From positions 1 through 64,000 of the forward strand of contig NZ_FQVJ01000018.1 in assembly GCF_900129125.1 (NCBI RefSeq): a DNA stretch of 64,000 nucleotides, given 5' to 3'. This DNA is from Acidocella aminolytica 101 = DSM 11237. Lineage in GTDB: Bacteria > Pseudomonadota > Alphaproteobacteria > Acetobacterales > Acetobacteraceae. The notes under the pieces were generated by a model. The model saw only the letters and a list, made by a program, of their open reading frames with translations. It was not told where the DNA came from and did not search any database. Position 1 is the stretch's first letter. The number at the start of each line of letters is the position of its first letter. The position numbers were made by a program, and so were the translations under genes. Of the stretch, positions 28,405 through 37,527 are shown one piece after another.

Positions 28405-29913
28405 TTGTCCGATACGAACGAAGACGACCAAGCCGCCGCCCCGGAGCAGACGCCGCAAGCGCTTGATGCCGATTCCGCACAGGCTGAAACGCCTGATTTT
28501 GCCTCGTTGGGGTTGTCTGAGCCTCTTCTGAAGGCCTTGGCGGAAAAGGGCTATTCCAAGCCGACCCCCATCCAGGCCCAGGCGATTCCCGTGGTGCTGA
28601 TGGGGCAGGATGTGCTGGGCGTGGCCCAGACAGGTACGGGTAAAACCGCCAGCTTTACCTTGCCGATGCTCGATATACTTGCAGGCTCCCGCGCCCGCGC
28701 GCGCATGCCGCGCTCCTTGATCTTGGAGCCGACGCGGGAGCTTGCTTTGCAGGTGGCGGAAAATTTTGTTCAGTACGGAAAAAATCTGAAGCTCAATCAC
28801 GCGCTGTTGATTGGCGGCGAGAGCATGGCTGAGCAGAAAGAGGCACTGACCAAAGGCGTGGACGTACTGATCGCCACACCGGGCCGGTTGATTGATCTGT
28901 TCGAGCGTGGCGGCCTGCTGCTGCGCGATGTGCGGGTGCTAGTGATCGATGAAGCTGACCGTATGCTGGATATGGGCTTTATCCCGGATATTGAGCGTAT
29001 CGTCACGATGCTGCCGACCAACCGGCAGACTTTGTTTTTCTCCGCCACCATGGCGCCGGAGATTCGCCGCCTAGCGGATGCCTTCCTGAATACGCCGAAG
29101 GAAATTACGGTCTCGCGTCCGGCATCGGTGGCGACTACGATCGTCGCCAGTCTGGCGCTGGTGAATGTGCACGATAAGCGCGAGGCGTTGCGTCGCCTGC
29201 TGCGCGCGGAAAACGTGCAAAACGCCATCGTTTTCTGCAATCGCAAGCGGGATGTGGATATTCTCTACAAATCGCTGACCAAGCATGGCTTTGATGCTGG
29301 TGCGCTGCATGGCGATCTGCCGCAGAGCGTGCGCTTTGCTACCCTGGAGAAGTTCAAGGCGGGCGAGATCCGGATTTTGGTCTGCTCGGATGTCGCGGCG
29401 CGCGGGATCGATATTGGCGGGCTTAGCCATGTGTTCAATTTCGACGTGCCGCACCATGCGGAGGATTATGTCCATCGTATCGGCCGCACCGGCCGCGCCG
29501 GCCGAGAGGGCCATGCCTATATGCTGGCGGTTCCTGACGACAGACTGGCTGTTGAAGCTGTAGAGAAACTGGTCGGCACCGCGATTCCGCGTATCGTGAT
29601 TGATGGCCTCGACCCGGTTGAATGGTCTGAGGATGATGGCCGCAAGCGTGGCCGTGGGACCAAGAAAGACAGTAAGGACAAGGATAAGGCCCGAAAAGGC
29701 AAGGATAAGGACCGTAAGGTCGAAGCCAAGCCTGAACACGAGAAAGAGCGTAAGCCCGAACGCCGTGAGCGCGAGAGAGACCGCGACCAAGGGCCGTCGG
29801 TTTTGGGCTTTGGCGAGAATGTGCCGGCCTTCATGCTCATCCGCCGCCGAGATGCTGCGCCGGTCACGGCCGAGGACGAGCCGGAAGATAACGGTTCAGG
29901 TATCGCCGCCTAA
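28405..29913 (+). CDS. DEAD-box RNA helicase (RhlE-like)
   Basis: The 502-residue helicase unwinds short RNA duplexes with ATP, typically in ribosome assembly or RNA turnover. It has the Q motif (YSKPTPIQAQ), Walker A AQTGTGKT at 74-81, DEAD at 182-185, SAT, and the C-lobe motif HRIGRTGR at about 357-364. A long tail from about 410 is dense in Lys, Arg, Asp and Glu (RKGKDKDRKVEAKPEHEKERK) and probably binds RNA. The start is a TTG at 28405 after a weak GAGAGACG; no ATG or GTG fits better. A shorter relative lies at 40503-41741. Confidence 0.92.
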   Translation: MSDTNEDDQAAAPEQTPQALDADSAQAETPDFASLGLSEPLLKALAEKGYSKPTPIQAQAIPVVLMGQDVLGVAQTGTGKTASFTLPMLDILAGSRARARMPRSLILEPTRELALQVAENFVQYGKNLKLNHALLIGGESMAEQKEALTKGVDVLIATPGRLIDLFERGGLLLRDVRVLVIDEADRMLDMGFIPDIERIVTMLPTNRQTLFFSATMAPEIRRLADAFLNTPKEITVSRPASVATTIVASLALVNVHDKREALRRLLRAENVQNAIVFCNRKRDVDILYKSLTKHGFDAGALHGDLPQSVRFATLEKFKAGEIRILVCSDVAARGIDIGGLSHVFNFDVPHHAEDYVHRIGRTGRAGREGHAYMLAVPDDRLAVEAVEKLVGTAIPRIVIDGLDPVEWSEDDGRKRGRGTKKDSKDKDKARKGKDKDRKVEAKPEHEKERKPERRERERDRDQGPSVLGFGENVPAFMLIRRRDAAPVTAEDEPEDNGSGIAA

Positions 29914-29966
29914 TTTGTAAAAAATTGTGGCGCCGTCTTTTCCATAAAGGCGGTGACAGTCAGATC

Positions 29967-31043
29967 ATGTCCCATTGCATCCATTTCGGTCTATGCGGCG
30001 GTTGCGCCAGCGATGACCGCAACCAGCCCGACAAACGCGCCTTGCTAGTTAATGCCTTGGCGCGTGCGGGCTATTTGAATGAAGAGGTGGAGCCGCTGGT
30101 GCAAGTGCCTCTGCAGACGCGGCGCCGTGTGGATTTGGCCGCCAGCCGAAAGGGGGCGGAAATTGCTCTTGGGCTGCACAAAGCGCGTTCGTCCGACGTG
30201 GTGGACATGCGGGAATGCGCGCTGCTGCGGCCGGTTTTTTTACCTTTGCTGCCGCCTCTGCGGGTTTTGCTGCGCAGCTTACAAGCTTTCCGGCGTGAGG
30301 TGTCTTTGGTCATTAACTGGCTCGATAACGGGCCGGATATTCTGATCCGCACCGATGCCGTGCTGACTCAGTCTGACCGCACGCGCCTGATTGCGTTCGC
30401 CAAGGAGCATGGCGCACCGCGCATCTCCGTGGCGGAGCCGAAGCAAATGCCCGAGCCGGTGATTTTGCTGGCAAACCCGGTATTGCGGTTTGCTGGCATT
30501 GAAATAACCCCCCCCCCCGGTGGGTTTTTGCAGGCCAGCCCGGAAGGTGAGGCGGCGATTATTGCCGCGATGCTGGCCGGGTTGCCCAAACTGCGGAATA
30601 AAAGCCGGATTATCGAACTGTATGCCGGCTGTGGCACGTTGAGCTTTGCTTTGGCCCAACATGCCCGGGTTGAAGCCTATGAGGGGGATGAACCTGCCGT
30701 TCTGGCCGCTGACAAGGCTGCTCGTGCCGCGGGCTTGGCAGGACGTGTGACAATCACCCGCCGCGACCTGAACCGCCGCCCGTTATTGACTCAGGATTTC
30801 CGTGGCTCCGATGCCGTGGTGTTGGATCCGCCTTATGCTGGCGCCGCCGCGCAGATGAAATTTCTGGCCGGGGCTGGGGTGGGGCGGATTATTTATGCGA
30901 GCTGCAACCCAGATGCCCTGGCCTATGATGCCAGTGTATTGCGCCAGGCTGGGTATAAGCTACTGGCCGCTACGCCGATCGATCAGTTCCCGTTCTCGGA
31001 AAATGTTGAGAGCGTATTGGTGTTTGATGGCAAGAGAAAATAG
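29967..31043 (+). CDS. RNA (uracil-5-)methyltransferase-like protein (TrmA/RlmD superfamily)
   Basis: The enzyme should methylate uracil C5 in rRNA or tRNA using S-adenosylmethionine. The 358-residue sequence begins MSHCIHFGLCGGC, with three of the four iron-sulfur cysteines; the fourth is in RECALLRP. The SAM fold follows (IIELYAGCGTLSFALA), then VVLDPPYAGA and the catalytic nucleophile C313 in IYASCNPDALAYD. The N-terminal TRAM domain of RlmD is absent. The ATG at 29967 is preferred because an upstream frame adds only unconserved residues. An 11-C run at 30508-30518 encodes the conserved PPPGG. It begins 53 bp after the helicase gene, possibly in one operon. Confidence 0.87.
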   Translation: MSHCIHFGLCGGCASDDRNQPDKRALLVNALARAGYLNEEVEPLVQVPLQTRRRVDLAASRKGAEIALGLHKARSSDVVDMRECALLRPVFLPLLPPLRVLLRSLQAFRREVSLVINWLDNGPDILIRTDAVLTQSDRTRLIAFAKEHGAPRISVAEPKQMPEPVILLANPVLRFAGIEITPPPGGFLQASPEGEAAIIAAMLAGLPKLRNKSRIIELYAGCGTLSFALAQHARVEAYEGDEPAVLAADKAARAAGLAGRVTITRRDLNRRPLLTQDFRGSDAVVLDPPYAGAAAQMKFLAGAGVGRIIYASCNPDALAYDASVLRQAGYKLLAATPIDQFPFSENVESVLVFDGKRK

Positions 31044-31192
31044 CCTTCCTGTTTCGTGATCGTGAAAAAGTCTGATAAAAGGTTGAAATAGAGGGTTTTC
31101 ATACCAGTTCGGGTGTTTGTGCTTTTTAAAAGCCAAGTCCCTAAAACTGAATGCCGCATATTTCCATAACCGCCAAGGAGATCTGAAGGGCT

Positions 31193-32044
31193 ATGAACTC
31201 ACATTTATCTGCTTTGATGGCATCAGGTGCATTTCATGCCGTCGTTAGTTTTTTCCTGAATATTCTTTATGCGATCGTCATCCTTCTGGTGGCACGATTC
31301 ATAGCCAGCGCAACGCATCGCCAGATTTCATCGGTTTCCAAGCGGAATCCGAAATTTGACGATACGCTATTCAGGTTTTTAGGAAATATCGCCAAATATC
31401 TTATTCTTGCCATTGCGGTTATCTTTGTTTTGAACCGCTTTGGAATTCAGACAACCTCTCTGGTCGCTTTGATTGGTGCAGCTGGCCTGGCGATTGGCTT
31501 GGCCTTGCAAGGCACGTTGAGCAATCTGGCGGCGGGTATGATGCTGATTTTCTTCCGCCCGTTCCGTGTCGGCAATTATGTTGAAGCCGCCTCGCAGGCC
31601 GGCACGGTGGAAGAAATCTCCTTGTTTTACACAGAGATGAAAACCTATGACGGTTTGAAGCTGATTGTGCCGAACAAGGATATCTGGGCTTCACCTATTA
31701 AGAATTATTCTGCTAATACGCAGCGTCTGGTCGACCTGACCATTGGCGTTTCCTATGGCAGCGACCTTAAGAAGGCCGCAGAAGTGCTGCATAAAGTTGC
31801 CGCGCAGGATAAGCGGGTGCTGGCTGAGCCAGGGCCGTTTATTAAAGTCAAGGAACTGGGCGACAGCTCCGTGAATTTTGCTTTCCGCGTTTGGGTCGCG
31901 AGTTCCGACTGGTGGGTGACGAAGTGCGAAATGAACGAGAAGATCAAACTCGCTTTGGATGAGGCTGGTGTGGAAATTCCATTCCCGACCCGCACGTTAA
32001 ACTTCTCCAATCCGCTTGAATTCGTGGGTAAGCAGAACTCGTAA
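31193..32044 (+). CDS. Small-conductance mechanosensitive channel (MscS)
   Basis: The 283-residue protein has the size and layout of E. coli MscS. Three membrane helices are followed by the pore helix LVALIGAAGLAIGLALQGTLSNLAAGMMLIFF with its Gly/Ala packing, the beta domain (FRPFRVGNYVEAASQAGTVEEISLFYTEMKTYDG), VPNKDIWASPIKNYS and a C-terminal alpha/beta domain. It protects the cell from hypo-osmotic bursting. The ATG at 31193 has AAGGAG and GAAGGG upstream. It is a single gene between two convergent or unrelated units and is followed by a hairpin. Confidence 0.92.
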   Translation: MNSHLSALMASGAFHAVVSFFLNILYAIVILLVARFIASATHRQISSVSKRNPKFDDTLFRFLGNIAKYLILAIAVIFVLNRFGIQTTSLVALIGAAGLAIGLALQGTLSNLAAGMMLIFFRPFRVGNYVEAASQAGTVEEISLFYTEMKTYDGLKLIVPNKDIWASPIKNYSANTQRLVDLTIGVSYGSDLKKAAEVLHKVAAQDKRVLAEPGPFIKVKELGDSSVNFAFRVWVASSDWWVTKCEMNEKIKLALDEAGVEIPFPTRTLNFSNPLEFVGKQNS

Positions 32045-32054
32045 ACTAAAACAG

Positions 32055-32077
32055 GGCTGAGCCGGGTAGGCTCAGCC
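32055..32077. terminator. Hairpin between convergent mscS and rhodanese genes
   Basis: GGCTGAGCC and GGCTCAGCC form a perfect 9-bp stem with the loop GGGTA, starting eleven bases after the mscS stop and covering the last codons of the rhodanese gene. The T-run is poor (TTGTCT), so it is probably a weak bidirectional terminator. Confidence 0.6.
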
Positions 32078-32482
32078 TTGTCTCCAGGGCAGCCCCTCGG
32101 CCTTCCAGCCAGCGACCGTGCCGCGATGGCCGCGCGCATCGACGGGGCCTTCAAATCCGTCCTTCACATTATAAACATGCTTGAACCCCGCTTCTTTGGC
32201 GGCAACGGCGGCTGCCATGCTGCGCCCGCCGGAGCGGCATAGAAAATAGACATGCGCGGCATGTACCACATGCGCGGCGCTCAGATGATCCGTGAAGTTC
32301 GGCGTGGGGTGCATGGAGGGAAAAACCTGCCACTCGATTAGAATTGGGTGTTTTCCGGCCTCTGACAAATCTGGGAGGCCTACGAATTTCCATTCCGCAC
32401 TGGTCCGCACATCGCAGAGAACGGCATCGGGGTTGCTCATCAACGCTTCCCAGACCTGTCGCGGTGACACATCTTCGATCAT
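32072..32482 (-). CDS. Rhodanese-like domain protein
   Basis: The 136-residue single-domain protein should carry a persulfide and transfer sulfane sulfur. The active-site loop is FLCRSGGRS with C82, preceded by the family start SPRQVWEALMSNPDAVLCDVRTSAEW and followed by VYNVKDGFEGP. No signal peptide is seen, so it acts in the cytoplasm. The ATG at 32482 has a strong GGAGGG upstream. It diverges from cysK with only 53 bp between starts, so the two sulfur-metabolism genes may share control. Confidence 0.88.
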   Translation of the reverse strand: MIEDVSPRQVWEALMSNPDAVLCDVRTSAEWKFVGLPDLSEAGKHPILIEWQVFPSMHPTPNFTDHLSAAHVVHAAHVYFLCRSGGRSMAAAVAAKEAGFKHVYNVKDGFEGPVDARGHRGTVAGWKAEGLPWRQG

Positions 32483-32535
32483 AATACCCTCCAGGCATTA
32501 GCCTTTTGGCCTGAGCATAGCGAGGACGATGACAG

Positions 32536-33519
32536 ATGGAAACAGTGGCGGACGGGTTGATCGGGGCAATTGGCAACACACCCCTTATCAGGCTCAAGCG
32601 GGCATCGGCTGCCACGGGCTGCGAAATTCTGGGCAAGGCTGAGTTCTGCTCCCCAGGTGGGTCGGTGAAGGACCGTGCGGGGTTGGCGATTATCCGTGAC
32701 GCGGAAGCACGCAGGTTGCTCAAGCCTGGCGGTACCATTGTGGAGGGTACGGCGGGCAATACCGGCATTGGCATTACGCTTGTGGCGAATGCGCTTGGTT
32801 ATAAGAGTATTATCGTGATGCCGGAGACCCAGAGCCGGGAGAAAATCGATTTTCTGCGGATGATCGGCGCGGATCTGCGGCTGGTTCCAGCCAAGCCGTT
32901 CAGGGACCCGGGCAATTATGTGCATGTCTCCCGCCGTTTGGCTGAGGAGTTGGGGGCGGTGTGGGCCAATCAGTTCGACAATCTCGCTAACCGTGAAGGT
33001 CACCGCACCTCCACCGGTCCCGAAATCTGGGCGCAGACAGGAGGCAAGGTGGATGCCTTTACCTGCGCCTGCGGCACGGGTGGGACGTTGGCGGGCGTGT
33101 CTTTCGCGCTGAAGGAGCGTAAGCCTGGCGTGAAGATTGTGCTGGCGGACCCGGAGGGCAGCGGGCTTTATGGCTGGGTTAAAAGCGGCGATTTGAGCGT
33201 GAGCGGGTCCTCTATCACCGAGGGTATTGGCCAGTCACGCGTTCCCGCGAACCTGGAGGGGGCGCCGATTGAGGATGCGGTACGGATTCCTGACCCGGAG
33301 GCGTTGGAGCAGATTTATGATCTGATGATCCATGAAGGACTGTCTATCGGCGGTTCGGCGGGGGTGAATGTGGCGGCGGCGATTCGCGTCGCGAAAGAGA
33401 TGGGACCAGGCCACACCATTGTAACCATGCTGTGTGACAGTGGCGCGCGCTACCAGAGCAAGCTGTTCAACCCTGACTTCCTACGCTCCAAGAACTTGCC
33501 GGTGCCGCCATGGATGTGA
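32536..33519 (+). CDS. cysK: Cysteine synthase (PLP-dependent)
   Basis: The enzyme makes cysteine from O-acetylserine and sulfide. The 327-residue fold-type II PLP protein has the Schiff-base lysine K45 in PGGSVKDRAG, the substrate loop GTAGNTGIG, the phosphate-binding CGTGGTL, and the C-terminal GGSAGVNVAAA. The ending is KLFNPDFLRSKNLPVPPWM. Some features, such as the long C-terminal tail, also fit the cysteine synthase/cystathionine beta-synthase-like branch, so the exact donor is not certain. It diverges from a rhodanese gene and overlaps the amidase gene downstream by ten bases. Confidence 0.88.
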   Translation: METVADGLIGAIGNTPLIRLKRASAATGCEILGKAEFCSPGGSVKDRAGLAIIRDAEARRLLKPGGTIVEGTAGNTGIGITLVANALGYKSIIVMPETQSREKIDFLRMIGADLRLVPAKPFRDPGNYVHVSRRLAEELGAVWANQFDNLANREGHRTSTGPEIWAQTGGKVDAFTCACGTGGTLAGVSFALKERKPGVKIVLADPEGSGLYGWVKSGDLSVSGSSITEGIGQSRVPANLEGAPIEDAVRIPDPEALEQIYDLMIHEGLSIGGSAGVNVAAAIRVAKEMGPGHTIVTMLCDSGARYQSKLFNPDFLRSKNLPVPPWM

Positions 33520-34874
33520 GTGATGCCGCAGCGCTGGATGCGGCCGAGCTGCTGGAGGTTTTCCGCACTGGTGAACTGACGCCCTTACAGGCCTTGCAGG
33601 GAGTGACCGAACGTATTGCCCGCCGTAACGGAGAAATCAACGCGTTTGCCATTATGAATCCCGGCGCGCTGGATGCTGCGCGGGAAAGCGCTGAACGCTG
33701 GAAGTCCGGGGCGGCGCGCCCGCTGGAGGGTGTGCCGGTGACGGTGAAGGATCTGATCGATGTGGCGGGGTTGCCTACACGGCGCGGCAGCAAAACCACA
33801 GCCCCAGCTCCGGCGGTGCAGGATGCGCCTTTAGTGTCCGCCTTGCGGGCGGCGGGCGCTGTGATCATTGGCAAGACCACCACCACGGAGTTTGGATGGA
33901 AGTCGCCGGGGGATAACCCGTTGCACGGCATTACACGTAATCCTTGGAACGTGGCGCACACGCCGGGTGGCTCATCCTCCGGGGCGGCGGCTGCGGCGGC
34001 CGCATTCTTTGGTCCTCTGCATGTGGGCACGGATGGCGGCGGCTCAATCCGTATTCCCGCCGCCTGGAGCGGCGTGGTGGGGCTGAAACCAACCTTCGGG
34101 CGGGTGCCGCAATGGCCTCTTGGTGCGTTTGGGCCGATGGCGGCGGCGGGGCCTATTGGGCGCTCGGTCAGGGATGTGGCGCTGATGTTGTCCGCGATGG
34201 CAGGCTACAATCAACGGGACCCGTTTTCCCTGCCGGAGGCAACGCGCGATTTTACCGCAGGACTTGAGGAAGGGGTGAAAAGGCTGCGTGTCGGCGTGCT
34301 GCGCCGCCCGGGGTTCGATGCACCGGCGGATGCGGCGTCCTGGGCGGCTGTTGAGTCGGCAAGCGCGATATTGGCGGAGCAGGGCGCTGACATTGCGGAG
34401 ATTGCTCCTGATCTTCCAGATATTTCCAAAATCTTCGTAACATTTTGGGGGGCGGCGCTGGCAAAAGCCGTGTGTGCCGTTCCGGCGGGTCAGCGCGTGC
34501 TGATGGAGTCTGGATTATTGGCCCTCGCGGATCGGTTCCAGGAAGCCACTGCGCTGGAACTGTTGGAGGTCGAAGCCGAGCGGGTGCGGGCGGCGTATAA
34601 AATGGCTGAATTGGACGTGGATCTAATTCTTTGCCCCTCTGTACCGCACAGCGCCCCCTTGGCCGATGCGGCTGTGCCAGACCCGGAGGCGGCCCTGACG
34701 CAGGATTGGGCGCCTTGGACGACATTGTTCAGCCTGACCCGCCAGCCCGCGATCACCGTGCCGATGGGCGTGGATGATGCGGGGCTGCCCACAGCCTTGC
34801 AAATCGCCGCGCCGATTTACCGGGATGATCTTGTACTGCGTGCCGCGCGGGCCGTGGAGCGCGGTCTGGGTTGA
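33510..34874 (+). CDS. Amidase (amidase-signature family)
   Basis: The 454-residue hydrolase cleaves a carboxamide bond. The Ser-cisSer-Lys triad is visible: K80 in VPVTVKDLID, the cis-Ser in TPGGSSSGAAAA (155-157) and the nucleophile S179 in GTDGGGSIRIPAAW. The C-terminal WTTLFSLTRQPAITVPMG is also typical. The family includes GatA, but no gatC or gatB is near and the sequence is closer to general catabolic amidases; the substrate is unknown. The ATG at 33510 lies ten bases inside cysK in another frame, which implies translational coupling of an amidase to cysteine synthesis. Confidence 0.87.
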   Translation: MDVSDAAALDAAELLEVFRTGELTPLQALQGVTERIARRNGEINAFAIMNPGALDAARESAERWKSGAARPLEGVPVTVKDLIDVAGLPTRRGSKTTAPAPAVQDAPLVSALRAAGAVIIGKTTTTEFGWKSPGDNPLHGITRNPWNVAHTPGGSSSGAAAAAAAFFGPLHVGTDGGGSIRIPAAWSGVVGLKPTFGRVPQWPLGAFGPMAAAGPIGRSVRDVALMLSAMAGYNQRDPFSLPEATRDFTAGLEEGVKRLRVGVLRRPGFDAPADAASWAAVESASAILAEQGADIAEIAPDLPDISKIFVTFWGAALAKAVCAVPAGQRVLMESGLLALADRFQEATALELLEVEAERVRAAYKMAELDVDLILCPSVPHSAPLADAAVPDPEAALTQDWAPWTTLFSLTRQPAITVPMGVDDAGLPTALQIAAPIYRDDLVLRAARAVERGLG

Positions 34875-34881
34875 AAGATTC

Positions 34882-34916
34882 GCAGGCGGTTTCGTGGGAA
34901 AATTGAAACCGCCTGC
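34882..34916 (+). terminator. Long stem-loop after the amidase gene
   Basis: GCAGGCGGTTTC and GAAACCGCCTGC pair perfectly over 12 bp around an 11-base loop, seven bases after the stop. A run of six Ts starts nine bases beyond the stem, further than usual, so termination may be partial. Confidence 0.6.
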
Positions 34917-35058
34917 AAAGGATAAGTTTTTTGAGGGCTGGTTAACCAAATCATAAGTCGAATCACTGATGCTTTATGGAAATGCCGCAGCTTTTCTGAT
35001 TCGGGGCATTACGCGGCACACGCCGCAAGTCGGACAAAATGTTTGATGGTGGGTTTCC

Positions 35059-36000
35059 ATGGCATTCGTAGTCAAGCCGCTGCAAAGTTTCACAGCTGAG
35101 GCGCAGGCGCAGGACAGTCAGAAATTATATCTGTATCAGATCGACCCGCTTCTGGTTGATGAAGAAGACGGGTTTAATCTGCGATATTACGACGATCCAA
35201 AAGTCATTTCACATATCGATGCGTTTTGTGATTCTTATATGCAGGGCCGGTATGTGCCGCCAATGGTGGTGCGCGCGCTGGAGGATGGGCGGATTGTGGT
35301 GATTGAAGGCCATTGCCGCCGCCGTGGCTTGCGCATGGCAATTGCGCGTGGGGCGCGGATTCCGTTGGTGAGCGTTATTCCCTTCCGTGGCAATGATGCG
35401 GAACGTGTGGAGGTGATGCTACGGTCCGCCCAGGGGTTGAAGCTGGAAACGCTGGACATTGCGCGCGGCTATCAACGCTTGCGTGAGATGGGGTTCAGCG
35501 TGGCAGAAATTGCCAAGTCACAAAGCAAGACCACGGCGCGGGTTGAGCAGTTGCTGCTGCTGGCTGAGGCAGACCCGCAAGTGCATGCGCTGGTGCGCGG
35601 CAACCATGTTTCGCCGGATGCGGCCATTGAGGCGCTGCAGGCGCATGGTGAAATCGCGGCGGAAATGCTTGGCAAAAAACTTGACGAAGCCCGGCAGGAC
35701 GGCTTTGTCCGCCTGACCAAAACCACGCCGCGCAAACCCCGCCTCCCACGCCGGACAGTTGAAAAAGTTTTTGCAGGGGTGGAGGCCGCAATGGCGGAAC
35801 TATCGCCAGAATTGAGCAAGCGGGCGAAGGCCTTGCAGAAGTTGCCGGAGGATGAGCGCGCAACACGCATGGTGGAAGTCAGCGCGCAAATGCTGGTGAG
35901 CATGGCGCAGGCGGGTAAGGAAATTGAGCGCATGAAAGCTCGGCAGGCGCGCAGGCTGGCCAAGCTGGAAGCGGCACTTACTCCGCTCCCTCTTTCGTGA
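35059..36000 (+). CDS. ParB/Srx-fold nuclease-domain protein (orphan ParB-like)
   Basis: The 313-residue protein begins with a ParB N-terminal domain, seen as LYLYQIDPLLVD, MVVRALEDGRIVVIEGHCRRRGLRMAI, where GHCRRRG corresponds to the CTP/nucleotide-binding ParB box. A helix-turn-helix follows (RGYQRLREMGFSVAEIAKSQSKTTARVEQLLLL). The C-terminal third is Lys/Arg-rich and helical and lacks a recognisable ParB dimer domain. No parA adjoins it and no parS-like palindrome is obvious. It could regulate transcription or derive from a plasmid or phage. Its last 23 bases are antisense to the end of the CorC-like gene. Confidence 0.7.
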   Translation: MAFVVKPLQSFTAEAQAQDSQKLYLYQIDPLLVDEEDGFNLRYYDDPKVISHIDAFCDSYMQGRYVPPMVVRALEDGRIVVIEGHCRRRGLRMAIARGARIPLVSVIPFRGNDAERVEVMLRSAQGLKLETLDIARGYQRLREMGFSVAEIAKSQSKTTARVEQLLLLAEADPQVHALVRGNHVSPDAAIEALQAHGEIAAEMLGKKLDEARQDGFVRLTKTTPRKPRLPRRTVEKVFAGVEAAMAELSPELSKRAKALQKLPEDERATRMVEVSAQMLVSMAQAGKEIERMKARQARRLAKLEAALTPLPLS

Positions 36001-37270
36001 CCTTCACCCGGTCAATCCGCCGCCCATCCATTGCCATAACCTCGAACTTCCAGCCGCCGAAAAGAATCGCATCGCCCTTTGCGGCCGGGCGGAGGAGCAA
36101 GGCCAGAATCAGCCCGCCAAGCGTGTGATAACCACCCGCACGGGGCAGGTCCGGCAGATGCAGCCGGGCCTGGGTTTCGTCGATCGGCGTCAGCCCGTCC
36201 AGTTCATAGGCGGAGTCCGGCAGCGGCTCGATATAAGAGGACGGCCCGGAATCTTCCGCATCGCCCACAATGGCTTCCAGCACATCGGCGGCGGTCACCA
36301 CGCCTTCAAAGCTGCCATATTCGTCAAACACCAAAGCCATGCCCAGCGAATCCGCTTTTAACCGCTCCAGCGCATCCAAGGCCGAAACGGAGTCGGGAAT
36401 CGCCATGGGCTGGCGTAGCACGGTAGAGATGATAGGGCCTTCCTGCTTGGCCAGCAGCCGGTCCAGCACATCCTTGGCCAGAATGATGCCGGCGACATTG
36501 TCCACCGACCCGTCGCACACTACAAATCGGGAATGCGCCGCAGCGCGGAGCTGGGCTATGATATCTTCCCGTGCCGCGGACCGGTCGATCCACGCAATTT
36601 CCGTCCGGGGGGTCATGATGGCGCGCACCGGCTTGTCCGCTAGGCGCAGAACACGTTCGATAATATCGCGTTCCTCGGTCTCCAGCACGCCGGTTTCAGC
36701 ACCTTCCACCAGCAATGCCTTCAACTCTTCTTCCGAAACGCCGCGCCGGTCCTCCGAGGTAGGGCCAAACAGGCGCAGCACGAGGTCCGTGGTTTTGCGC
36801 AGCGCCCAGATGGCCGGGGCGGCGGTTTTGGCCAGCACAGAGATTGGCCCGGCAACCAGAACCGCCAAGCGCTCCGGGTGGCGCAGAGCCAGCTGTTTGG
36901 GCACCAACTCGCCAAACACCAGCGTGAGATAAGTAATAACAATGACGGTGATAATCACGCCCAAGGGTCCAGCATAAGGGGCAAGAAGCGGGATTTTCCT
37001 CAGCGGCCCTTGCAGCCGTTCGCCAAGCTGGTCGCCGCCGAACACGCCAGTCAGAATGCCAATCAAGGTGATGCCGAACTGGGTGGTGGGCAGGAAGCTT
37101 TCCGGGTCGTCAGCCAACATGCGCGCTCGGGTGGCGCCACGTATGGCCTGGCGCTCCATAAGCGTGAGCATGGCCCGGCGTGACGACACAAGCGCCAGCT
37201 CCGCCAAGGCGAAGGCGCCGTTCAGAAGAACTAGGAGGGCAAGAACAGTAAGCTGAAATATGAGAGGCAT
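35978..37270 (-). CDS. Hemolysin C/CorC family protein (DUF21-CBS-CorC_HlyC)
   Basis: The 430-residue membrane protein has the full UPF0053 architecture. An N-terminal DUF21 domain of about four helices contains FALAELALVSSRRAML and GELVPKQLALRHPERLAV. A CBS pair lies around 205-330 (VRAIMTPRTEIAWIDRS; MALVFDEYGSFEGVVTAADVLEAIVGD). A C-terminal CorC_HlyC transporter-associated domain follows (LPRAGGYHTLGGLILALL). Relatives are implicated in Mg2+ or Co2+ efflux and magnesium homeostasis. The start ATG at 37270 faces the GH17-GT2 gene across 257 bp. Its end overlaps the ParB-like gene by 23 bp on the opposite strand. Confidence 0.87.
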   Translation of the reverse strand: MPLIFQLTVLALLVLLNGAFALAELALVSSRRAMLTLMERQAIRGATRARMLADDPESFLPTTQFGITLIGILTGVFGGDQLGERLQGPLRKIPLLAPYAGPLGVIITVIVITYLTLVFGELVPKQLALRHPERLAVLVAGPISVLAKTAAPAIWALRKTTDLVLRLFGPTSEDRRGVSEEELKALLVEGAETGVLETEERDIIERVLRLADKPVRAIMTPRTEIAWIDRSAAREDIIAQLRAAAHSRFVVCDGSVDNVAGIILAKDVLDRLLAKQEGPIISTVLRQPMAIPDSVSALDALERLKADSLGMALVFDEYGSFEGVVTAADVLEAIVGDAEDSGPSSYIEPLPDSAYELDGLTPIDETQARLHLPDLPRAGGYHTLGGLILALLLRPAAKGDAILFGGWKFEVMAMDGRRIDRVKVTKEGAE

Positions 37271-37527
37271 GTGCTGCTTTTAGCTTGGTTTTTCAGTTCG
37301 CGCGATTGTTACAGCGTCTGTACCACACGGTTGAAATGGTAACTGAAGCTGTCCCTGCAGTGCCCTCAAAACTATAAGAATTTTAGTCTTTCTTTCCTAC
37401 ATCTGGTTACAATATTAAAATTTCTTTGCCTTAGTTGGGACACATTCGCGCCCATAGCCCGCCGTACTGATTTGCGATTTCCACTCCTGATCCGGGCTTC
37501 ATCCCGGAAGCAGCTTGGACATCTCAT

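Noticed and set aside
30508-30518. C11 tract as a phase-variation switch in the RNA methyltransferase
   Set aside because: The frame is intact and the tract encodes a conserved Pro-Gly turn; nothing in the sequence shows switching, so only a tract note is kept.
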